Shown piece after piece: positions 10,431 through 19,795 of a stretch of DNA of 64,000 nt. Numbering within the stretch: the stretch's first letter is position 1; each line of letters opens with the position of its first letter. The DNA is taken from NCBI GenBank assembly GCA_046349255.1, contig JAXMCR010000002.1, positions 1 through 64,000 on the forward strand, given 5' to 3'. The notes under the pieces were generated by a model. That model saw only the letters and a list, made by a program, of their open reading frames with translations, searched no databases and was not told where the DNA came from. Both the position numbers and the translations under genes were made by a program. This DNA is from DAIODI01 sp046349255 (lineage in GTDB: Bacteria; Pseudomonadota; Alphaproteobacteria; Rhizobiales; Aestuariivirgaceae).

Positions 10431-12158
10431 CTACGGACGCCTGCGCGTCGGCGGCAGATCGGTGCAGACGTCTTCGGCGACTTCGGCCGCCATGCCGATG
10501 GTTTCGCCCAGGGTCGGATGCGGATGGATGGTTTTGCCGATGTCGACGGCATCCGCCCCCATCTCGATTGCCAGGCAGATCTCGCCAACCATGTCGCCGG
10601 CGGACGGGCCGACAATGGCGCCGCCGATGATGCGGTGCGTCTCCTTGTCGAACACCAGCTTGGTCAGGCCGTAATCGGCGCCATTGGCAATGGCCCTGCC
10701 GGAGGCCGCCCACGGGAACTTGCCAATTTCTACGGCGCGACCGGCGGCCCTGGCCGCGTCCTCCGTCACGCCCACCCAGGCGATCTCGGGGTCCGTATAG
10801 GCGACCGACGGCACGACCTTTTCATCCATGAAGCTCTTCAGGCCCGATGCCGCCTCGGCGGCGACATGACCCTGATGCACGGCCTTGTGCGCCAACATGG
10901 GATTGCCTGTGACGTCGCCGACGGCGAAGACATTCTGGTTGCGCGTGCGCATCTGCGCATCGACCTCGATGAAGCCCCGCGCGTCGATGGTGACGCCGGC
11001 CGCGGCGAGTTGCAGTTCCCCGGCTGACGGCCGCCGGCCCGCCGCCTGCAGGATCAGGTCGTAGCGTCGCACACCCGCCTCCGCGCCGCTCGTCGTCACG
11101 ACAAGGACATCTTCCTCGGCAACGACGCTTTCGACGCGCGCACCGAGTAGCATGGCATCGAAGCGGTGGGCGTTGCGCTTGCGCCAGATCTCGACCACGT
11201 CGCGATCGACATCGGGCAACAGCCTGTCGAACTGTTCGACCACATCGACGCGCGCGCCGAGCGCGCTGTAGACGGTGGCCATCTCAAGCCCGATGATGCC
11301 GCCGCCGATGACCAGCATGCGTTCGGGGATGAAGGGCAGTTCGAGCGCGCCGGTGGAATCAACGATGCGCGGGTCGTCGGGCAGGAATGGCAGCCGGACC
11401 GGCACCGACCCGGCGGCGACGATCGCCCTGGCGAAAACGATCCTTCGACCCCCGCCGTCGGGCAGCGCGACGTCGACAGCATTGGCGTCGGCAAATGTCG
11501 CCGTGCCCCTGACCATTTCGACCTTGCGCATCCGCGCCATGCCCTTCAGCCCGTCGGTCAGCCTGGCGACGACGCCGGCCTTGAAGCGGCGCAGCTTGTC
11601 GAGGTCGACAATCGGCGTGTCGAAGGCGACGCCATGATCGGCGAGACGTTCGGCCTCCTCCTTGACCGCCGCGACATGCAGCAGCGCCTTGGACGGAATA
11701 CAGCCGACATTGAGGCAGACGCCACCCAGCGTCGCCTCCCGCTCGACGAGGATCACCCGCTGGCCAAGATCGGCGGCGCGAAAGGCGGCCGAATAGCCCC
11801 CCGGTCCCCCGCCGATCACCAGCACATCGCAATCCGGCACAGCACCGGTGGCTTGGGATGTGGCCTGCGCTGCGGCCGCCGGCGATGGGGACGGTGCCAC
11901 AGCCGGCTTGGCTTCGGCCGCCGCCGTTTCGGCCGTGGCGATCAGCGCGCCCTTGGAAACACGCTGACCGACGGCGAGTTCGACCGAGGCGATGCGTCCG
12001 GCAAACGGCGCCGGCACGTCGATGGAAGCCTTGTCTGATTCGAGCACGATCAAGGTCTGCTCGGCGGCGATCTCGTCGCCAGGCTTGATATGCACCTCGA
12101 TGACGGCGACATCTTTGAAGTCGCCCATTTCAGGCACTCTGATTTCGGTGATGCTCAT
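10431..12158 (-). CDS. lpdA: dihydrolipoamide dehydrogenase (E3) with N-terminal lipoyl domain
   Basis: The E3 component of a 2-oxoacid dehydrogenase complex reoxidises dihydrolipoamide with NAD+. The 575-residue protein has a lipoyl domain at its N-terminus (lipoylated Lys in VLESDKASID, ~residue 43), then an Ala/Pro-rich linker, then the flavoprotein. The flavoprotein has the FAD GxGxxG motif (VIGGGPGGYSAAFRAADLG), the redox disulfide GGVCLNVGCIPSKALLH, an NAD-binding Rossmann motif (VIGGGIIGLEMATVYSALG) and the C-terminal His-Glu pair HPHPTLGE. The start at MSITEIRVPEMGDF follows the aceF stop (12166) by 7 bases. It follows aceF as in PDH operons, but the E1 gene is absent here. Confidence 0.93.
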   Translation of the reverse strand: MSITEIRVPEMGDFKDVAVIEVHIKPGDEIAAEQTLIVLESDKASIDVPAPFAGRIASVELAVGQRVSKGALIATAETAAAEAKPAVAPSPSPAAAAQATSQATGAVPDCDVLVIGGGPGGYSAAFRAADLGQRVILVEREATLGGVCLNVGCIPSKALLHVAAVKEEAERLADHGVAFDTPIVDLDKLRRFKAGVVARLTDGLKGMARMRKVEMVRGTATFADANAVDVALPDGGGRRIVFARAIVAAGSVPVRLPFLPDDPRIVDSTGALELPFIPERMLVIGGGIIGLEMATVYSALGARVDVVEQFDRLLPDVDRDVVEIWRKRNAHRFDAMLLGARVESVVAEEDVLVVTTSGAEAGVRRYDLILQAAGRRPSAGELQLAAAGVTIDARGFIEVDAQMRTRNQNVFAVGDVTGNPMLAHKAVHQGHVAAEAASGLKSFMDEKVVPSVAYTDPEIAWVGVTEDAARAAGRAVEIGKFPWAASGRAIANGADYGLTKLVFDKETHRIIGGAIVGPSAGDMVGEICLAIEMGADAVDIGKTIHPHPTLGETIGMAAEVAEDVCTDLPPTRRRP

Positions 12159-12165
12159 CTCGGCC

Positions 12166-13393
12166 TCAAACGATCGCGCGGCGGAAGTCGCCCAGAAGGG
12201 CTGCGATGTGACCAAGGAACCTGGCGGCGGCGACACCGTCGACGACGCGGTGATCCCATGACAACGAGACCGGCAGGATCAGCTTCGGCTGGAAGGCCTG
12301 GCCGTCCCAGACGGCTTCCATCGCCGAGCGACCTGCCCCCAGGATCGCGACCTCCGGGGCATTGATGATCGGCGTGAAACCCGCCCCACCGATGCCGCCG
12401 AGCGACGACACCGAGAAGCAGCCGCCCTGCATGTCGGCGGCCGACAGCCCGCCGCCGCGCGCCTTGTCGGCAAGCGCCCGCATTTCGGTGGCGATTTCGA
12501 GCACGCCCTTGCGGTCGCAATCGCGGATCACCGGCACCATCAGACCCTTCGGCGTGTCGGCGGCAAAGCCGACATGGACGTAGTTCTTGATCACAAGCTC
12601 GTCGCCGTCGAGCGAGGTGTTGAAGCGCGGATAGGCCCTGAGCGCCAGCGCCGACGCCTTGATCAGAAAGGCGACCATCGTCACCCGGGCTTCCTTGCTC
12701 GCCGCATTCAGTTCCTTGCGGAACTCTTCGAGGCCGGTCACGTCGGCCTTGTCGAAATTGGTGACATGCGGAATGGCCAGCCAGTTGCGGGCGAGATTGC
12801 CGCCCGAAATCTTCTGGATGCGCGACAGCGGCTGGCGCCCGACGGGACCGAATTTCTCATGGTCCACTGCAGGCCAGGCCGGCAGTCCGGCACCGATGGC
12901 GGAACCCTGCGCCTGCATCGGGGAGCCGCCCGCAAGCCGCTCCTTGATGTGCGCCGTAATGTCTTCCCGCAATATCCTGCCCTTGGCGCCGGTAGGTTTT
13001 ACCTTGCCAAGGTCGACGCCCAGTTCACGAGCGAATGCGCGCACCGACGGCGTAGCATGGGCACCGGTCGGGATCTCGATTGCGGCCGCCGGCGCAACGC
13101 TCGCCAGCGGTGTTGCCGGCTCGGCCCTTTGTTCGACAGGCGGCTCCGCCCTTGGTGGCGGAGGGGTCTTTGCCACCTCCGGCACGACTGCCGGCACTGC
13201 GGCTTCGGCAGCGCCGGTATCTATGGTCAGCAGCAATGCGCCCTGCGATATGCGGGTGCCGATTGACACGGCAAATTCCCTGACGGTTCCAGCGAAGGGA
13301 GAAGGGATCTCCATCGTCGCCTTGTCGGATTCCACCGTCATCAGCGGTTCTTCCACCGCCACGACGTCTCCCGGCTTCTGGCCTGACCCCTTA
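12166..13393 (-). pseudogene. aceF: dihydrolipoamide acetyltransferase (E2), 5' end replaced by an IS
   Basis: Remaining E2 sequence covers the lipoyl domain from KPGDVVAVEEPLM on (lipoyl Lys in VESDKATMEI), an Ala/Pro linker, the E3/E1-binding domain (PSVRAFARELGVDLGKVKPT) and the catalytic core ending with the HxxxD motif in SWDHRVVDG. About the first 20 codons and the native promoter are missing: the reading frame runs straight into the IS3-family element at ~13390, whose sequence supplies an artificial extension with an ATG at 13560. The other side of the IS does not carry the missing codons or aceE, so this is a rearrangement rather than a simple insertion. A chimeric E2 made from an IS-internal start cannot be excluded. 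Confidence 0.8.
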
Positions 13394-13412
13394 AGGTGGT
13401 CCGGTTTCAGTC

Positions 13413-14327
13413 TTAATGCATGATCGGTTTTCCCGCCATTGCCTGGGCGGATGGTGGTGCCGATCGCCGTGGCGGTGCAGGCCAGACAATGGTCTCCGGG
13501 GCCGGTGGTTTGTATCCGAGCGATGAGTGCGGCCGCTCGGTGTTGTAGTAGCGCCGCCAAGCCTCGATGATGATCTTTGCCTCGGCGAGGCTGTAGAAGA
13601 TCTCACCGTTGAGCAGTTCGTCGCGAAGCTTCGAGTTGAAGCTCTCGCAGTAGCCGTTCTCCCAAGGACTTCCCGGCTCGATGAAGGCGGTCTTCGCGCC
13701 GACAGCGGCAATCCACTCCCGCACGGCCTTGGCAATGAACTCCGGACCATTGTCGGAACGAACATGGCCGGGCACCCCGCGCAGGATGAACAGATCGGAT
13801 AGGACGTCGATGACGTCGGTCGAGTTGAGCTTACGATCGATGCGGATCGCTAGGCATTCCCGGGTGAACTCGTCAATGATGTTGAGCATGCGGAACTTCC
13901 TGCCATTGTGGGTCCGGCCCTCGACGAAGTCGTAGGACCAGACATGGTTGGGATACTCGGGCCGAAGCCGGACGCATGATCCGTCATTCAACCAGAGCCG
14001 TCCTTTCTTCGGTTGCTTCTGGGGAACCTTCAGCCCCTCCCGCCGCCAGATGCGCTCAACGCGTTTGGCGTTCACCATCCAGCCCTCGGACCGCAGCATC
14101 GCCGTGATCCGGCGATAGCCATAGCGTCCGTAGCGCGAGGCCAGTCGGATGATGTCTGCCGTCAACGCCTCTTCATCCGGTCGGCCATGCGGCTTCTTGC
14201 GCTGCGTCGAGCGATGCTGGCCGAGAACCCTGCAGGCAAAGCGCTCCGAAACAGAGAACTTCGACATCACATGGTCGACGCAGCGGCGACGGCGGGAAGG
14301 GCTCAGAAGTTTCCCGAGGCAGCCTCT
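13413..14327 (-). CDS. IS3-family transposase OrfB (DDE integrase domain)
   Basis: The catalytic part of the transposase. Recognisable are the HTH_21-type region (SRYGRYGYRRITAMLRSEGW), then the rve core with acidic residues in WSYDFVEG, VRSDNGPEF and PWENGYCESFNSKLRDELL. The C-terminal tail ends in Ala/Pro-rich sequence. Its frame is open upstream to 14450 inside orfA. It is normally made as an OrfAB fusion by a -1 frameshift at the end of orfA, so the start given (near the orfA stop) marks the expected fusion zone rather than a true initiation codon. Confidence 0.85.
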   Translation of the reverse strand, partial: RGCLGKLLSPSRRRRCVDHVMSKFSVSERFACRVLGQHRSTQRKKPHGRPDEEALTADIIRLASRYGRYGYRRITAMLRSEGWMVNAKRVERIWRREGLKVPQKQPKKGRLWLNDGSCVRLRPEYPNHVWSYDFVEGRTHNGRKFRMLNIIDEFTRECLAIRIDRKLNSTDVIDVLSDLFILRGVPGHVRSDNGPEFIAKAVREWIAAVGAKTAFIEPGSPWENGYCESFNSKLRDELLNGEIFYSLAEAKIIIEAWRRYYNTERPHSSLGYKPPAPETIVWPAPPRRSAPPSAQAMAGKPIMH

Positions 14328-14605
14328 TTCAGGATTAGCTTCTCGAGCGTCAGGTCCGACACGGCCTTGCGCAGCCGGTCGTTCTCTTTCTCGAGCTCCT
14401 TGAGACGCTTTACCTGATCTCCCTTCAGGCCGCCGAACTCCTTGCGCCACCGGTAGTACGTAAACTGCGTCACGCCAATCGAACGAACCGCTTCGCCAAC
14501 CGATCGGCCTTGTGAAAGCAAAACATCCACTTGGCGTAGCTTCGCGACAATCTCTTCGGGCTTGTGCTTCTTCTGGGGCATTCCAACGTCCTCTCCAAGG
14601 CTCAA
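14303..14605 (-). CDS. IS3-family transposase OrfA
   Basis: A 100-residue (or 92 from the second Met, MPQKKHKPEEIV) protein with the helix-turn-helix of the HTH_Tnp_1 family (LLSQGRSVGEAVRSIGVTQF, then TYYRWRKEFGG). A leucine-zipper-like segment follows (KRLKELEKENDRLRKAVSDL). It ends KEAASGNF within the OrfB overlap, the usual site of programmed frameshifting. No stop or indel is seen, in contrast to the IS3 element at the start of the window. Confidence 0.85.
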   Translation of the reverse strand: MSLGEDVGMPQKKHKPEEIVAKLRQVDVLLSQGRSVGEAVRSIGVTQFTYYRWRKEFGGLKGDQVKRLKELEKENDRLRKAVSDLTLEKLILKEAASGNF

Positions 14606-14671
14606 TAGCCTACTTCACGGAGGACCACTTTTCAGGGGGCAGACCACTCCCTAAAAGAGTCAGGCAAGGGG

Positions 14672-15976
14672 TCAATTGGCATTATGTGGTTCAGATTGGC
14701 CCGATGCTCCACCCTCACCATAGTGAAGAATAGACAGAGCGAGCACTTTCGCGGCATCGAGAAGGGACTTCTCGGAAATATGTTCGTCGACCATATGCGC
14801 GACGTCGATACCACCCGGTCCGAATACAGCAACAGGAATGCCTGCGCGCGAGAAATGGCCGGCATCACAACCGTAGGTAACGCCAGCCGGGTCAGGATCC
14901 ATCTGAACGGCGGCGGCCGCGGACTTCATTGAACTGATGAGCCGGGACGACACGGTGGTCTCCCAGGCAGGAAAGCCGGCATTCGGATACGAAATTGAGA
15001 GCTTTGCTGCCTTTTCGCCTAACCCTACCGCTGTAGCCTCCACCTCCCGCTCAAGATCGGCCCTGACTTCGTCTAACCTCTCGCCGGGGAGGAGGCCGAT
15101 ACGTCCGGAGAAGTGACCGCTTTCAGGCACCGTCGCCCTCCATTCTCCGGCCGAAAAGGTGCCGACGTTGAGGGGAACGCACTGCTTCAAACCGGAAAGC
15201 AGGGGATGGGACAGACGTTCGTTGCGAAGGCGAGCGTATCGTTCGATCCGAGCGTGGCAAGCAAGAAGGGCCTCTAGCGCGCTTGCGCCCATCCAGGGCG
15301 TGGACCCGTGCGCCGCTTTACCTTGTGCTTTGACGGTAAATTGAACCGAACCGCCGGACGCAGCTATGATACGGCACTCGCTGGGCTCCATAACGATCAC
15401 TGCTTGAGGACGGGGCTGTTCCTCGATGGCGAAGACCGTTCCCAAGCCTCCGCTTTCTTCAGCTATGACAAGTTGAATCTGGACGTCGAACGGAAGTGGC
15501 GCCGAGCACTGCTTAAGCGCGCGAAGAGCCATCAGACCCGCGGCGACCGGACCTTTCATGTCTGCCGCTCCGCGACCCCAGATCGCACCTTCTGCCCGCT
15601 CTGCCGAGAATGGTGGAAACCGCCAACCGGAGACCGTGCCCACAGGAACGACATCCAGATGGCCGTTCAATACTAGAGGATTATCTGATTTTTTCTTGTT
15701 CGAACGAAGCCAGCCATACAGATTCGGACGATCCGACAGATCCAACTCATCACGAAAATCCGGACGGCTGTCTCGGACGGCCTCGGTCACGACCGATAAT
15801 TCCGGCTCTAGCCCCGCGCTCTCCAGCCACTTCGCGAGATTTCGTGCAATAGCACCCTCGCGTCCTGTAAAGCTGGGCTCTTTTATAAGCGTTACTGCCA
15901 ATTCTATCAGTTCGTCATTATGGTTATCCAACCATTGAGTGACCGATTGGTCCATACTGACTGGATTGGCATGCAT
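14672..15976 (-). CDS. M20-family metallopeptidase / amidohydrolase (ArgE-DapE type)
   Basis: A 434-residue di-zinc hydrolase that cleaves N-acyl or peptide amide bonds. Metal ligands and catalytic residues are all visible: the His and Asp of NGHLDVVP, the Asp of GAADMKGP, the Glu pair in VIAEESGG, the later Glu in VMEPSE, and the C-terminal His in MVDEHISE. A dimerisation-domain signature (GKAAHGSTPWMGASALEAL) lies between. There is no signal peptide, so it acts in the cytoplasm. GGAGG precedes the ATG. Its neighbour on the same strand is a dipeptide-type ABC importer, which suggests it hydrolyses the imported compound. The exact substrate is not predictable from sequence. Confidence 0.88.
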   Translation of the reverse strand: MHANPVSMDQSVTQWLDNHNDELIELAVTLIKEPSFTGREGAIARNLAKWLESAGLEPELSVVTEAVRDSRPDFRDELDLSDRPNLYGWLRSNKKKSDNPLVLNGHLDVVPVGTVSGWRFPPFSAERAEGAIWGRGAADMKGPVAAGLMALRALKQCSAPLPFDVQIQLVIAEESGGLGTVFAIEEQPRPQAVIVMEPSECRIIAASGGSVQFTVKAQGKAAHGSTPWMGASALEALLACHARIERYARLRNERLSHPLLSGLKQCVPLNVGTFSAGEWRATVPESGHFSGRIGLLPGERLDEVRADLEREVEATAVGLGEKAAKLSISYPNAGFPAWETTVSSRLISSMKSAAAAVQMDPDPAGVTYGCDAGHFSRAGIPVAVFGPGGIDVAHMVDEHISEKSLLDAAKVLALSILHYGEGGASGQSEPHNAN

Positions 15977-16097
15977 TTGTGGCCTCCATAACTACATTTT
16001 GTCAGAAATTGTAACCGCCGAATGCGCAGCACATGTTAGTTGCAAGAATGCACAAGCCGATGTTTGCAGCAAGCGCGCGAGAGGGCGCTTAACATCG

Positions 16098-17744
16098 CTA
16101 GACTTCAATTCGATTGGGATTCCGTTCCGCAGATGCCATAAAATTTGCATTCGTCCCGGGCATCGCGGCAAGTAATTTCTTGGTATAATCCTGCTTAGGC
16201 TCGAAGAAGACCTCATTTACAGATCCGATTTCGACAATTCGTCCGTTCTGCATGACGGCGATCCGATCGCAGATCTGGGCCGCGACCCGCAGGTCATGGG
16301 TGATAAAAAGAAGCGAAAGATTGAACTTCTTCTTCAATTCCGCCAGAAGTTCCAGCACTTGCGCCTGGATGGTCACGTCGAGAGCAGAAACCGCTTCGTC
16401 CGCAATGATGAGCCTCGGATCAAGCGCCAGGGCACGGGCAATGCCGATGCGCTGACGCTGCCCCCCTGAGAATTCATGCGGGTAACGGTCGGCTGCGGAA
16501 CCGCCGAGGCCGACCAGTTCCAGCAACTCTCGTGATCGCGCCATGGCGCTCGCTTTCGATCGGCCGGCCGCTATCAATCCATCGGCGACGATGCGACCAA
16601 CCTTGGTGCGCGGGTTGAGGGAGCCGTAGGGATCCTGGAAGATCATCTGGATCAAGCGGCGATGTCGACGCAATTCACCACCGTTTAAAGCGCTTATGTC
16701 GACATCATCGAGCCGTATCGTACCTGCGTCTGGCTGCATCAATCGAATGATACAGCGGCCGAGTGATGATTTACCGGAGCCCGACTCTCCGACGATTCCA
16801 AGCGTTTCTCCCTGCGCGATGTCGAAAGACACCTTATCTACCGCGTGGACGACTCTGGTCGGTCCAAAGATGCCAGATGATGTGTGATAGGTCTTACGGA
16901 GATCGTTGACCTGAAGCAGGGGCGGCCGTGTTATGTCCTCGTCGGCATTCTTGCGCTGCATCTTGGGGATCGCATCGATCAAGCTCTTCGTGTAATCGTT
17001 GCTAGGATTGTAAAGCACCTCACCAACAGGGCCATATTCGACTACACGGCCCTGTTGCATTACGCAGACGTAATCGGCGATATCCGCGACGACACCGAAA
17101 TCATGCGTGATGAATAGGACCGCCGTCCCCCGTTGATCGCGAAGCTGTCGGATAAGCTCCAGGATCTGCGCCTGCGTGGTCACGTCAAGGGCGGTCGTCG
17201 GCTCGTCCGCAATCAAAAGCTTCGGCTCCAGAGCCAGCGCCATCGCGATCATCACGCGCTGGCGTTGGCCACCAGATAGCTGGAATGGATAGGCTCGGAT
17301 CGTGGCCTCCGGATCAGGGAGACCGACCTCGCTCAGAAGCTCCAGCGCACGCGTCTTGCGCTCATTCTGGGGAAGCGATCGATGAGCCTCGAACACTTCC
17401 GCAATTTGCTCCCCAATTCGCATCAAGGGATTAAGCGCGGACATCGGTTCTTGAAAGATCATTCCGATCCGTGCGCCGCGAATGCTGCGCATTGCCGCTT
17501 CATCGAGAGACAGGAGATCTTGTCCCTCAAAGAGAATCCTACCGCCTGTTGGTTTAACAAGCGGCGGCAAGAGCCCCATTATGGCGTTTGCCGACATGGA
17601 CTTGCCCGAGCCAGACTCGCCGACGATACACAGGACCTTGCCTGCTTCGACATTGTAGCTCACGCCCTTGGTGGCAAAGGGGCGATCGCCCCCTTCCGGC
17701 AAGGACAGGTCCAGATTTTCTACGGTGACGACGATTTCACTCAT
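16098..17744 (-). CDS. dipeptide/oligopeptide ABC transporter, fused double ATPase
   Basis: A single 548-residue polypeptide with two ABC ATPase domains, equivalent to DppD-DppF fused (as in GsiA/YejF). Each half has Walker A (GESGSGKSMSAN at ~40; GESGSGKSSLGRC at ~310), the signature motif (QLSGGQRQRVMIA; EFSGGQRQRIGIA), Walker B (LLIADEPTTALDV; LIIADEAVSALDV) and a switch His (FITHDFG; FITHDLR). It lies 9 bases after the DppC-type permease gene, the last transporter gene on this strand. In the second copy DEA replaces the commoner DEP, a frequent variation. Confidence 0.92.
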   Translation of the reverse strand: MSEIVVTVENLDLSLPEGGDRPFATKGVSYNVEAGKVLCIVGESGSGKSMSANAIMGLLPPLVKPTGGRILFEGQDLLSLDEAAMRSIRGARIGMIFQEPMSALNPLMRIGEQIAEVFEAHRSLPQNERKTRALELLSEVGLPDPEATIRAYPFQLSGGQRQRVMIAMALALEPKLLIADEPTTALDVTTQAQILELIRQLRDQRGTAVLFITHDFGVVADIADYVCVMQQGRVVEYGPVGEVLYNPSNDYTKSLIDAIPKMQRKNADEDITRPPLLQVNDLRKTYHTSSGIFGPTRVVHAVDKVSFDIAQGETLGIVGESGSGKSSLGRCIIRLMQPDAGTIRLDDVDISALNGGELRRHRRLIQMIFQDPYGSLNPRTKVGRIVADGLIAAGRSKASAMARSRELLELVGLGGSAADRYPHEFSGGQRQRIGIARALALDPRLIIADEAVSALDVTIQAQVLELLAELKKKFNLSLLFITHDLRVAAQICDRIAVMQNGRIVEIGSVNEVFFEPKQDYTKKLLAAMPGTNANFMASAERNPNRIEV

Positions 17745-17753
17745 GAGACAACC

Positions 17754-18599
17754 TCAACCCTGGGACCGGCGGCGGACGAGCCGTGGATTAAAGGCATCGT
17801 TCAATCCCTCGCCGATCAGGTTCAGGGCCAGAACGGTCAACAAAATCGCAAGCCCAGGAAAGAAGCTCAGCCACCAGGCCTGCCGGATAACCGTGCGGGA
17901 CGCTCCAATCATATAGCCCCATGACATGACGTTCGGATCGCCGAGGCCCAGAAAGGAAAGCGACGATTCCAGGAGGATCGCCGTAGCCACCATGAGCGAG
18001 GCCAGGACGATGATCGACGAAAGCGCGTTCGGCAGTATCTGGCGAACGATAATGGTCAAGTGCGACTGCCCGACAACGGTCGCGGCCTCAACGTATTCGC
18101 GTGTCCGAAGCGAAAGAACCTCACCACGAACCAAGCGGGCCACTGGCGGCCAGGACACCACCGCTATGGCTCCGATGATCGATACGACGCTCGGTTGAAA
18201 AATCGCTACGAGCACAATTGCCAGTGCGAAACTCGGGACAGTCTGGAAAAGCTCTGTTAGTCGCATCAAGGCATCATCGACCAGACCACCATTGTAGCCG
18301 GCGAGGGCCCCAATCGGCACACCAATCAACAAAGCCACTAGCGTGGACACAAAACCAACGAGGATCGAGATGCGGGCCCCGTGCGCGAGGCCCGCTGCGA
18401 CGTCGCGCCCGAGTGTATCGGTGCCCAGCAGAAACGCACCGTTCTCGAATGGCGGAAGAAAGGGCCGCTGCACCATCTTCCATGGCGATTCAGGGAAAAC
18501 CAAAGGCGCCAGAAGAGCAACCAAGCAGACAATCGCCATGAGCACAAGGCCGATCACGGCGCCGCGGTTATGAGAAAACTTAGACCAAAATTCCCTCAT
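17754..18599 (-). CDS. peptide-type ABC transporter permease (DppC family)
   Basis: An inner-membrane permease of 281 residues with about six transmembrane segments. It has the OppC_N-type N-terminal segment followed by LLGTDTLGRDVAAGLAHGAR, and the EAA loop (EYVEAATVVGQSHLTIIVRQ) that contacts the ATPase. The start at 18599 (MREFWSKFSHNRG) overlaps the stop of the dppB-type gene by four bases (ATGA), supporting coupled translation. The frame remains open upstream inside dppB, but without permease similarity. Confidence 0.9.
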   Translation of the reverse strand: MREFWSKFSHNRGAVIGLVLMAIVCLVALLAPLVFPESPWKMVQRPFLPPFENGAFLLGTDTLGRDVAAGLAHGARISILVGFVSTLVALLIGVPIGALAGYNGGLVDDALMRLTELFQTVPSFALAIVLVAIFQPSVVSIIGAIAVVSWPPVARLVRGEVLSLRTREYVEAATVVGQSHLTIIVRQILPNALSSIIVLASLMVATAILLESSLSFLGLGDPNVMSWGYMIGASRTVIRQAWWLSFFPGLAILLTVLALNLIGEGLNDAFNPRLVRRRSQG

Positions 18600-19573
18600 G
18601 AGATCACCTGGATGCGCGGGTCGACTATATGATAGATGATGTCGGTTATAATGTTGAAGAATAGAACCATGGCCGCGGACACGAAGAACACCCCTAGCAG
18701 CAAGTTGTAGTCGCGCTGAAGCAACGACTCGAACATAAGACGACCAATACCTGGCCAGGCGAACACCGTTTCGATCAGGACGGCGCCACCGACCACTTGT
18801 CCGGCCTGGAGACCTGCCAGCGTTACAACGGGCAAGATGGCGTTGCGCAAGATATGGCGTCGTTGGATCAGGCGCGGGGTCAGCCCTTTCGCGCGGGCCG
18901 TCTTGACGAAGTCCATTTGCGCCACCTCGAGCATCGAGGCGCGCGTCATTCGCGCATAAACTGCGGTGAAGAACACGCCCAGCGTCAGCGCCGGCAGGAT
19001 AAGATGCCTTGCCACATCCAATACACGGTTCAGACCTGTGTACTTTGCCCCGACCGTCTCGAAACCGAAGCCCGGCAGCCATTCGAGATGGACAGAAAAA
19101 AGCAGAACGGCCATCAAGGCAGCCCAATAAAGCGGGGTGGCGTAGCCGATCAGACCGAGTGTCGTAACCAGCGTGTCCGACCACTTTCCGACGCGCATTG
19201 CCGCGAGACCCCCCGCTGCGATGCCGGCGACGATCGAAACGATGAAAGCAGTTCCTGTAAGCAGCAGGGTGGCCGGAAGGCGTTCAAAAATGAGAGTGGC
19301 GACGGGCATTTGTTGCCGATATGAGAAGCCCAGATCGAACTGGGCAACGCCGGATATGTAAATCCAGAGTTGCTCGATCATCGACCTATCCAGGCCGAAC
19401 CGCTCGCGTAGTTGTTGTACAAACATTTCGTCTGCGGCGCCAGCCTGGCCCGCAAGAACGGATGCCGGGTCGCCCGGAGCGGCCCGTATCAAAAAAAAGT
19501 TCAGCACCAGGATGGCAAGAAGTACAACTGCCATCTTTATCAAACGAAACGCAAAGAATTTGGCAAATACCAT
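18596..19573 (-). CDS. peptide-type ABC transporter permease (DppB family)
   Basis: A 325-residue partner permease with six predicted membrane spans. It has the family N-terminus (FFLIRAAPGDPASVLAGQAG), the FGLDRSMIEQLWIYISGVAQ block (first 20 residues shown), and the EAA motif (MDFVKTARAKGLTPRLIQRR). The start at 19573 (MVFAKFFAFRL) is preferred. An upstream in-frame ATG at 19603 adds ten polar residues ahead of the first membrane span. It lies 222 bases downstream of the binding-protein gene. That spacer has no gene or strong terminator. Confidence 0.9.
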   Translation of the reverse strand: MVFAKFFAFRLIKMAVVLLAILVLNFFLIRAAPGDPASVLAGQAGAADEMFVQQLRERFGLDRSMIEQLWIYISGVAQFDLGFSYRQQMPVATLIFERLPATLLLTGTAFIVSIVAGIAAGGLAAMRVGKWSDTLVTTLGLIGYATPLYWAALMAVLLFSVHLEWLPGFGFETVGAKYTGLNRVLDVARHLILPALTLGVFFTAVYARMTRASMLEVAQMDFVKTARAKGLTPRLIQRRHILRNAILPVVTLAGLQAGQVVGGAVLIETVFAWPGIGRLMFESLLQRDYNLLLGVFFVSAAMVLFFNIITDIIYHIVDPRIQVIS

Positions 19574-19795
19574 GATGAAGTCTCGTCGATTATCGAAATC
19601 CAATCAGGCTCATCTTGCCAACTTGCGAGCCGCGATTCAGTGAAAAGTGCCTGGCAGAGCCGCCCCGATGGCCGGCTGTTGGCGTCGTTTATGTGTCACG
19701 AATTAGTTCCAGCGATCCAGAACGAGTGTGGCATTCGACGCAGCCTGAAGCGCTGGAGCTAGTAACGGGTGACGGACGGCCCTGCCTTCAGGACC

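Larger units (their letters stand above)
13383..14645 (-). mobile_element. IS3-family (IS407-like) insertion sequence, apparently intact
   Basis: This ~1.26-kb element carries orfA and orfB on the minus strand. Its ends pair as imperfect inverted repeats: TGACCCCTTAAGGTGGTCC on the left (from 13383), and on the right the reverse complement reads TGCCCCCTGAAAAGTGGTCC (ending ~14645). Both genes look undamaged, so it may still be mobile. It truncates aceF on one side and lies 27 bases from the M20 peptidase gene on the other. Just outside its right end another TGACCCCTT-like stretch (14659-14676 region, reverse complement) may be a remnant end of a relative. Confidence 0.85.
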
